Positions 56,061 to 64,000 of a stretch of DNA of 64,000 bases are shown piece by piece. The DNA is from Unio delphinus (Eukaryota; Mollusca; Bivalvia; Unionida; Unionidae). Each line of letters begins with the position of its first letter. The stretch's first letter is position 1. Under the pieces are notes generated by a model, which did not search any database, was not told where the DNA came from, and saw only the letters and a program-made list of their open reading frames with translations. The translations under genes were made by a program, and so were the position numbers. The stretch spans positions 236,001 to 300,000 of the forward strand of contig JAQISU010000346.1 of the NCBI GenBank assembly GCA_029339505.1, written 5' to 3'.

Positions 56061-58390
56061 TCTTTGCTGATACTACTCCTTTTTGCGTGTATTATTTTCT
56101 TGGCTTGTAATTGTTTGTTTGTCGTGCGATAAATAGGTGTCGAGGAGGAGAATGTCTGAACAGGTGTAAACGGTTCTTGTTTCACTTCTGTCTTTTTTTT
56201 CTTTCCTTTTCTCTTCTGATGAAGAAGGGGTTCTCCATCATCTTTTTAATCCATCGAATTCTGGATGTAGGTGTTCTTGTTAACTTGCGTACTTTTTCTG
56301 GTGGAGTTTTAAACGTTTCTTTTTCTCTCTCTTTTACGCATTCGAAATCGAAAGAGATAAGGTCCCTTTGTTCTGGTCATCTTTCTCCTCCTGTTTGGGT
56401 TGAATTGTTTGAATGTAGCACTCGTGTTCCAAGTACACGATTTGGTGACAAATGTGCAATCGTTTCTTTTCTCGACAAACATATAACTTGGCACTATTGC
56501 TAGGTATGCCTTTACGAAAAGTAGGGTACAATTTCAGTAACTGTCAACCACTTTCTGCTGTAAACCTTGCGTCTTTCAAATGATATTGGCAACAGGCAGG
56601 GCTGACAACATCCGCTGACAAGCAGAGCAATGAAATCGTTATTGTCCTTTGTCAAGACATGGAATAGAGGCCTCATATTTTGAGGGAACACTTTTAACCT
56701 TGGAGCAATGACGCCTTGCGATTTCTTCATTTCAGAAAGGCAACGGGCTAAACACATCTGGTTTTGAGTGTTGTTAATTTGAACGAGGCTATGCTGAATG
56801 CTACGAAATCGGTCCACCAATAAGACGTTTAGGCGTTTGAAGATATTTTGGGAAGAGAAACGTTAGACATGAAAGGTATCGCTTTTCCATCGGTGATGTG
56901 AAACCAGTTGTTGGATTGTTGAATCTTGTCGATAGAACATGTACATCATGGATTTGGATAAAAAGGAATTTGGAATTTTAACTGATTTTGGTATCATGAA
57001 TACTATCTCTTTTGTAAAGAGGTGTGTGGCCCTAAAAAGGACAATTGGGTGCTTGTGGTTGAATTTTAAAAAAAAACAACTCGAGAACGGAACGTAATCA
57101 GCTTAAGCCTTTGCTACAGCCAAGGCCTACTTCTGGACTTGATCATGTCGATAATTTGGTAGAAATCACTAGTGTGGGTATCTCATGCGTAGTAACAGTG
57201 TTCGGCTGTTTGTCCAAGGAAGGTCTTTTTCTCTTGTATCGTATTAAAGTACAATACAGGCTCCTTAACCCTGCCACAATATCTAGCAGTACCGTCCCCG
57301 TGTTACTTTTACTGTCCTCCGTCTCTCCTAGACCTTGTTTTTTTCCCTTGCTACTTCGTCTTCCTGTCGTTTCTTCGTGCCTATTTTTCTTCTCGCTGTT
57401 GATGTTGAAGCAGAAAAGTTTGTTCTGCTTCCTTCTGTTGTGATGTAAAAATTTATCCAACCCTTCTTTCTGACTCTGTTTAAATTCATCGACGCGTGGT
57501 AAGGAAGGAAAAGGTGATTAATGTACTGGTATCGGAAACTATTTGTGTGAAGAAGAGAGAAAATCAACTAAATCCCTATTAAAATTGGTTTCTTCTGGAG
57601 TTGGACTGTGTTTTCTTTGGTAGCCGCTGCTGCTGTGCCATCGCTTCTCGTCTCCACGGCTGGTGTACCCGAACTCACCGTCTTCTTAGTGTCCGTCATG
57701 TTTCAAAAACTCTGTCGCATGGGTTCACTGCGCACAGACGCTAACGCATCTACACAGGAATGTGACATCACACTCTCCTCGGATTGGAAGACAGACTCCA
57801 CAATCTGGTTTAGTTTTGTAACGCATGTTGGCATTGGAGTATGAACTCAATTCGTTTCGATCTGCTTTTCCACTATAATAACCAAGTTCATTATATTCCC
57901 TTCTCATGTTTTCGTCTATCCTTGTATCGTCGATGTTGTTCATCACAGATCTACCCATGTATGTCAACTCATCATGGACAATAATCCAGATCACCGATAC
58001 GAGCGTTTGGAAAAGAAGAATATATGTGTCGAGAACAAACTGTCTGAAGAGAGTCCTCATTATACGGGTAAGAAGTCAGAAGACGTTTAGGACGAGAAGA
58101 AGACTCATGCGATTCCCTCTGTGTTTACCGCATGGTGTTAACAAAAATGACAAAGGCCTTTTCAAGGCTACTCATATGTCTCGAAAAGATATTTATTCTC
58201 ATTGCCTAAAACAATTTTAGTTGATTTTAAGGTTTTTTCCTTCTATTTCGGCTTTGTGTATAAAATAACAACTACTCTAAAAGTATCTTTAGTTTACTGA
58301 ACAGTTTATGCGTGATAGACTTATGTTCATAAGTGTATATATGTGTGCTATGTATATGTCTCTGTCTTTAAAGAACTTCTAGCGCTCTAG
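56061..58390 (-). other. Remaining Polinton-like or unknown sequence
   Basis: A more balanced base composition than its neighbours and several medium open frames, mostly on the minus strand: 56512-56820 (102 codons), 57143-57460, 57569-57699 (44 codons, MTDTKKTVSSGTPAVETRRS) and 57725-58060. None shows a motif I know. I infer that it continues the element that carries the integrase, but no terminal inverted repeat was found to mark the end. Confidence 0.35.
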
Positions 58391-58394
58391 CATT

Positions 58395-59239
58395 TGCCAG
58401 CTGTTTCAGAAGAGGAGCTTTTAAGTATCGTACTGGTGTGTACATATGGGTGAGGTCAGATTAGTATGTTTGGACTGTAGTCCATCCATCGGTGAAACGT
58501 AGCACAAAGAACAGATGTTGTGTTTGTTTCTGGATCAAATGGATAGCTAGTGTAGGTTACAGAGCAGAAGTTGGGAGGGGGGCTCAGATCGTAATACTCT
58601 CAGGATGATTCGAGCATCTATATTTTGAATATTCTTTTTACGTTTCTAGAGTAGATATTGAGACGAACCAGACAGAATTGAGTTACAATAGTCCAGTCTT
58701 GAAAATACTAATGAACACAAATGTGTTTTAGTGGCATCAACCTAAAGTTATTTGCTAATGAAGCTGATGTGTCTCCGCTCAACATATGCAGAGAGTACTC
58801 TCCAAAGTAACACCTAGGTTTTGTACTGAATGTGTGAATTTAATGTTAGTGTTGCTGATATTTATTGTCCTCAGTTTTATTATCATTCATCTGCGGCCTG
58901 TTACATGTAATGCATGATTTCACATCAGAAATGAACTTATCTAAACATTGGATGGTAGCATCACCTTCAGTTGGGTTGCTAGATTTGTACATGTGGGTGT
59001 CATCCGCGTGCAGTTGTTTGATACTGGATGGTGATATATGACACTTGAGAGCGGCTGAGTGTATAAAATGAAGTGTACAGGTCCAAGAACAGACCCCTAT
59101 GGAACACCACAATATAGAACAACTGGCCTGAAGTGTGTTATATTTGCAGACACAGTATGAGTCCTGTTGACCAAGCAGGACTTGAACTACAGTAAGGATG
59201 CGTCATGAATGATAAATACATGTTGGAGACGGTGAAGTA

Positions 59240-59240
<1 letters not shown>
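58395..59240 (-). pseudogene. L2/CR1-like LINE fragment, copy A
   Basis: An internal piece of the same LINE family as 29310 and 59298. The minus strand carries HADDTHMYKSSNPTEGDATI (one change in the catalytic Tyr of the YADD box, 58977-59036) and the downstream conserved stretch in broken frames. It lacks both its 3' end and everything 5' of the thumb/palm. It abuts an (AAT)n tract at 59243 that belongs to copy B. Confidence 0.85.

Positions 59241-59242
<2 letters not shown>

Positions 59243-59297
<55 letters not shown>
59243..59297 (-). repeat. (AAT)n tail of LINE copy B
   Basis: A trinucleotide run at the 3' end (minus strand) of copy B, as seen for the LINE at 29310. Confidence 0.9.
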
Positions 59298-59300
<3 letters not shown>

Positions 59301-62300
59301 GACTGTGTATAACGCCTGATCTTTAGAAGCTATAAGCGCTTTACAACATCTATAATGTTATGACTACACTCCTGAAAAACAAAAAACAAAAACAATGAAA
59401 TTGGAAAACATAAAAACATGCTGAAAACATACAAGGTACAAAACATTATTAAGTCTGTAAGTTTTTTCCTGCAGTCGAAAAAGTTGAGGATTAAGAGCAC
59501 TCGTAAAAAGGACTACTGTGTCTTTGTGTTTAATTGCACTGGGCAATTCGTTCCACATCGCCGGGCCCTGGTATGCAATAGAACGTTGTCCATATGACTT
59601 CGTTTTCATAGTGGGAACAATGAGTATACGATTGTCAGAAGAGGAGCGTAAGTATCTTGCTGGTGTTTACATATGGGTGAGGCCAGATAGGTATGTGGAA
59701 CTGGAGTCTGTCAGTGAAACATAGCACAGAGAAAAAAATTTGTGTTTGATTTTGTATCGAATTGATAGCTATTGTAAGGTACAGAGCAGTGGTGAGGTGT
59801 GCTCTGATTGAGGTACTCTAACGATGATCCAAGCAGCTGTGTTTTAAACGTTTTGAAGTTTCTGGAATTGATATTGAGACAAACTAGGCAGAATTGAGTT
59901 AGAATAGTCCAGTCTTGAAAGTACTAATGAACACACAAGTTTTTAGTGGCATCAACTGAAAGATATTTGCGAATGGAACTGATGCGCCTCACTTCAACAT
60001 ATCAGCCTTCCAGTCCTCACTATGTTCATGACATGTTGGTGCAATGTGAGAATACTATTCAAAGTAACACGAACCAGACAGAATTGAGTTACAATAGTTA
60101 AGTCATGAAAGTACTAATGAACACATAGACGCAGCTCAAGATATGCAGCCTTGCAAATCTTCATGGCATGTTGGTGCAATGTGAGAGTACTGTCCATAGT
60201 AACGCCTAGGTTTTGTACTGACTGTGTGAATTTAATGTTGGTGTTACTGATATTTATTGTGTAAGGTAAAGGATGTGATTGAGTTTTTTTGTTGTGATCA
60301 GAATGGTGTATCATCATTCATCTTCATCTTCTTATATATCATTCATGATTTCACATCAGAAATGCACTTCTCTACTCCATGGACGGTAGTATCAACTTCA
60401 GTTTGGTGGCTAGACTTGTATATTTGGGTGCCATCAGCGTACAATTGGTGAGACACGGGTAATGATCTATGACACTTGAGAGCGGCTGAGTATATATGAT
60501 GAAAAATAAAACAGTTCCAAGAACAGATCCTTGTGGAACACCAAAACATAGATCAATTGGGCTGGTATGTATTCCATTCGCAAATACAATTTGTGTCTTT
60601 TTGACTAAGTAGGACTTGAACCACTGTAAGGCTATACTCTGAATAGCCAATACATGCTGGAGACGGTGAAGTAATATATCATGGCCGTTTGCGTCAGTTG
60701 CTGCAGACAAATCAAGGAGGGTGAGGAATGTAATATTTCCATTATCCAAAGCAGAGAGAATGTCATTAAATACTTTCGGAAGAGACGTTTCAGTACTGTG
60801 GCAAGGGCGATATGCAGACTGTACATTGCTATAAAAAAAACCTGTTTGAATTCAACTGAGACACAAGTTGGGATAGAACAACTTGTAAAGCTTTTTTAAT
60901 ATGAATGTGAGATTAGAAACTGGGCGGTAGTTCTTTAAACCGTTATAGTCGAGTGTTTGTTTCTTCAGCAGAGGATTTACAATAGCATTTTTTAAATATG
61001 ATCTGAGTTCCTCAGATGAGAGAGGTATTAATAACAGCAATTAGTGAATTAGTGATGGCAATATTGGATCTAAGCACTTAAGCAGCTGTGATGTTGGAAT
61101 TGGATCAAGTTCACATGACTTTGGTGCAATTTTCATTCCGAGTGTACGTACTAAATCCAAAGAGACAGGTTCAAACGCTGATAAGGGTTGCCGCTGAAAT
61201 TATGTACCGCTATTGGAATTGTGTTGCCACGCTTATTTCTATTTTTAGTACTTTGCCACGGAAAATATTTGCAAACGGGTCTGAAAGGTCGACTGGAGAA
61301 AAGATAGTTGTAAGTGGTGTACATTGGTTCATTGACATTTGCTTGTTGCTAATATCAAAGAGCTCTGAAAGCTTTCCGTATCTTAGTTCTGTAGGACTGA
61401 TTTCGCAGCATGGACTGGTTGTGACAGTTTCTTTAGCGGCTTCATAGATTTGCATATGAATAGAGTCTGGTGAAAGCCAAAGGCTTTAAGCTTTACGGCG
61501 GTCTCTTTTAGCAGTGCGAAGCTGATAGCTAGCACTGCTGCACTAGGGATAACACTTGATCTGATAATCTATGTTTGGTTGCTAAGAGGTATATTTGTCA
61601 AACAAAAAATGCAGGCATTTATCGAGTTCTTCTGCTGCTTTAGGAGGCGAGCAAGTTGTTAGGCTTTCATGGATGTCATGCATTAGTTTGTTTCTATTTA
61701 TGATACGGAGTTTTCTCAGAGTAGCAAATAAAGGTCGAGGGTTAGGGATATACACGTCAAGACGGCATATAATGCAGAGGTGATCTGATGCAGGTTCCTG
61801 TGATACCAGAGATGAGCCTAGAATATTTACATCGAGTCTATGAAGCATCCAGTATCAAATGTGACCATTGTTATAGGTGTGTTGGTTAACTTACTGTTTG
61901 AGGTTAAACAATTAATAAAATCTAGGTGTTTTGATGTAAATGGGTTTCCAGGACAATCAAAGTGAACGTTGAAATCTCCAAGAATAATCAGGTTGCCATC
62001 TATTAAATTTCAATACTCGAGGAGATCCGGAAACTGCAACAAAAAGAGAGATTCAGTCAGTATATTGTTATGCTAGGAGGAGAGATGTAGAGGTAGAAAA
62101 AAATGGACTGACCTTTGTTCCAGTGTGAGTATGATTTAGACATGAAGTGGTTAAGATGTTTGATTATGGACTTCTTTGTGATGACAGCAATTCTTATCAG
62201 CGAGAATGTCAAGGAAACGACTTGGTGGAGTAACCTGTGGGTGTTAGATCCGCGCACTTGGGCTCATCGCCTGATGTTTTTAGCCTTCTTTAGGTCAGGA

Positions 62301-62565
62301 AGAAAACGTCGATATTCTGATCATTGATACAGTTAACTATTTCTGCACGTTTTTCCGGTGGTCCTACTGATTGAGCATTGATTAATGCGATATATGCAGT
62401 GGTTTTTTTTTCAACAGTTGACTGCAAGGTTGACGATTTGATAGGTAGTTGAATTAGGTTATCTAAATTAACGGCCGAATTTTGGAATTGTTGAGCCCAA
62501 AAGGGCAAAAACGAGAAAACTGGAACTCTTTTTCCTGTTCTACTCATTCTAGCCTTTGAAACAAC
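59298..62565 (-). pseudogene. Near-full-length L2/CR1-like LINE, copy B
   Basis: About 3.3 kb on the minus strand. From 5': an endonuclease start (62290-62547) with IALINAQSVGPPEKRAEIVN and NIDVFFLT; further endonuclease/linker pieces, e.g. SDHLCIICRLDVYIPNPRPL (61582-61848); the RT entry LKNYRPVSNLTFILKKLYKL (60870-60960); motif A-like LTLLDLSAATDANGHDILLH with the catalytic Asp context altered (60670-60735); FGVPQGSVLGTVLFFIIYTQ (60480-60545); and the YADD region changed to an LYADGTQIYKSS type (60400-60450). A tandem duplication (about 59870-60240) disturbs the thumb region. Multiple frameshifts. It ends in the family-specific 'tttagaagc' motif and (AAT)n. Confidence 0.88.
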
Positions 62566-63702
62566 GTTTCTCTTTTCGCTTCCGCTTCCATTTAAGTAAT
62601 GTTGAAAGTAGTCCCAGTATGTTTAGTCTAGTGAGCAATGGGCAATAAAATAAGAAGATGAAGAAACACTTACGAACTGAAAGCCAATGCATAATGAACA
62701 CAATAACGTAGACAAAGACAGACAACAAGCACATATATCATGCAATGCGGCCCACAATAGAACGGAACAGCTGATTCAAGCCGGTTAAGGGCTAGTGGAC
62801 ATCCTGTATGAATTCTTTCACTATGACTTTCATTTTGTGCCAGTCCTCTTATGTAAAATCATTCAAGAGATTACTCCAAGATATTTGTGACCAAGAGACT
62901 TGCTTATGTATGGCAAGGAATTAATTTGGAGTAATTTTTATAACTCATAATTTACCCAAGTCTTTCTTGTGCTTAGTAAATGCGGATCATTTTAACCTTA
63001 AATATTTGTTGTCTGTTTTCATCAACCGTTTTATAATTATTTTACAAGTGTTTGCCTAGTTAGTCGTTGTCCATTAATGTGTGTTTCATACATCTTGGTG
63101 ATAGCAAATTTGTTTGCAATATGATACAGATTTACTAGTGCATATGTAAGTTTAGAAAAACTACTTTATCATCTCAGATAAAGTCAACATCTGCAAGCAC
63201 CTGCTTAAAGAAAGGGAACAATGAATTATATAACTCACAAGCATATTCTCACAATGATAGAATGATGCATATCGAATATCACACGCTGTTTTTATTTTAC
63301 TTTATGATTTACAATCGGAGGAACCAAACGGATGAAATAAAAACTGATTCGAAAGTTGTTGAAATTTTATTACAGTGTGTACGATTTGTGCAATAAATTA
63401 CTAATTAAAAAATAAATTACTGATTAAAAAACAAATAACTAATGCAAAAATAATTAAATCTTTTCAGCAGATAAACAAGTTACATTTCTAAAACAAGGCA
63501 TTCACTACGAATAAGAACCATCCATCATCCCGCGATAATCCGAATAATCCGATAATCCGAATCCTAAACATATATTGTTCTGGTTTCAAATAATTATGGG
63601 AACTGCGTGTTATTTTACTGACAGCTACCTATGTACTGCCTGTTTACAATGCGATGAACGATGTAATTTTATGTTTAAAATGTCAGGTCGATCTTTAATG
63701 TA
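62566..63702. other. Non-coding, nothing recognised
   Basis: AT-rich unique sequence. Short tandem words occur near 63395-63440 ('aataaattactaattaaaa') and 63535-63565 ('ccgataatccgaat'). No exon seen. Confidence 0.4.
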
Positions 63703-64000
63703 CGGTATGTACATTAATGTATTAATGTAATGTATTAATGTATTAATGTAATGTATTAATGTATTAATGTAATGTATTAATGTATTATTGTAATGTATTA
63801 ATGTATTAATGTAATGTATTAATGTATTAATGTAATGTATTAATGTATTAATGTAATGTATTAATGTATTATTGTAATGTATTAATATATTAATGTAATG
63901 TATTAATGTATTAATGTAATGTATTAATGTATTAATGTAATGTATTAATGTATTAATGTAATGTATTAATGTATTAATGTAATGTATTAATGTATTAATG
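63703..64000. repeat. 21-bp satellite running off the window
   Basis: About 14 units of 21 bp made of two 8-bp words and one 5-bp word (TATTAATG, TATTAATG, TAATG), almost perfectly conserved. The array is open at the window end. Confidence 0.95.

Overview
This is an AT-rich, repeat-dense animal nuclear sequence. Spliced-gene signals, tRNA-derived SINEs, several LINE clades, an LTR retrotransposon, hAT-type MITEs, Polinton-like remnants and many micro- and minisatellites rule out a bacterial or organellar origin. The SINE tail (a stretch reading GTTTAACGCCATTTTTCAGC next to a 'catggcgg' motif) is of a kind I associate with molluscs, so a mollusc or other lophotrochozoan is my best guess. It is not proven. 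Only two stretches look like host protein-coding exons.

Region by region: (1) 1-3420 holds the end of an intron and a 1.5-kb terminal exon of an unrecognised, low-complexity protein. (2) 3.9-13.1 kb is a run of minisatellites (36-bp, 24-bp, 28/31-bp and other units) with an old SINE and two foldback MITEs. (3) 13-24 kb is mostly non-coding. It has SINE and LINE fragments, a 1,086-bp-spaced direct repeat, compound microsatellites and a 1.2-kb satellite of 17-bp units organised in 119-bp higher-order repeats, followed by a small ORF with a C2H2 zinc finger. (4) 24.7-31 kb carries two divergently oriented LINE remnants and an L2/CR1-like LINE disrupted by a 167-bp hAT MITE with an 8-bp target-site duplication. 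(5) 31-41.8 kb is unique sequence with microsatellites. One first coding exon here looks like the N-terminus of a rhodopsin-class GPCR (39619-39847). (6) 42.0-58.3 kb is a nested stack. A decayed Polinton/Maverick-like element, with remnants of a packaging ATPase and a retroviral-type integrase, is interrupted by a SINE (12-bp TSD), a 5.9-kb LTR retrotransposon (5-bp TSD) and a 5'-truncated LINE (about 12-bp TSD). (7) 58.4-62.6 kb holds two L2/CR1-like LINE copies on the minus strand, the second nearly full length. (8) 62.6-64 kb is non-coding and ends inside a 21-bp satellite that runs off the window.

The most unusual object is the LTR retrotransposon at 43552-49465. Its LTRs are very large (2,374 and 2,976 bp) and its interior is only 564 bp, keeping a PBS, a polypurine tract and the last codons of a Ty3/Gypsy-type RNase H. 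Each LTR carries a GC-rich 81-bp repeat and an array of short inverted repeats. The arms of those repeats change in compensating pairs (CGTT..AACG, CGTC..GACG, CTCGTTC..GAACGAG), and the array is built into 256-bp higher-order units. The two LTRs differ mainly in repeat copy number.
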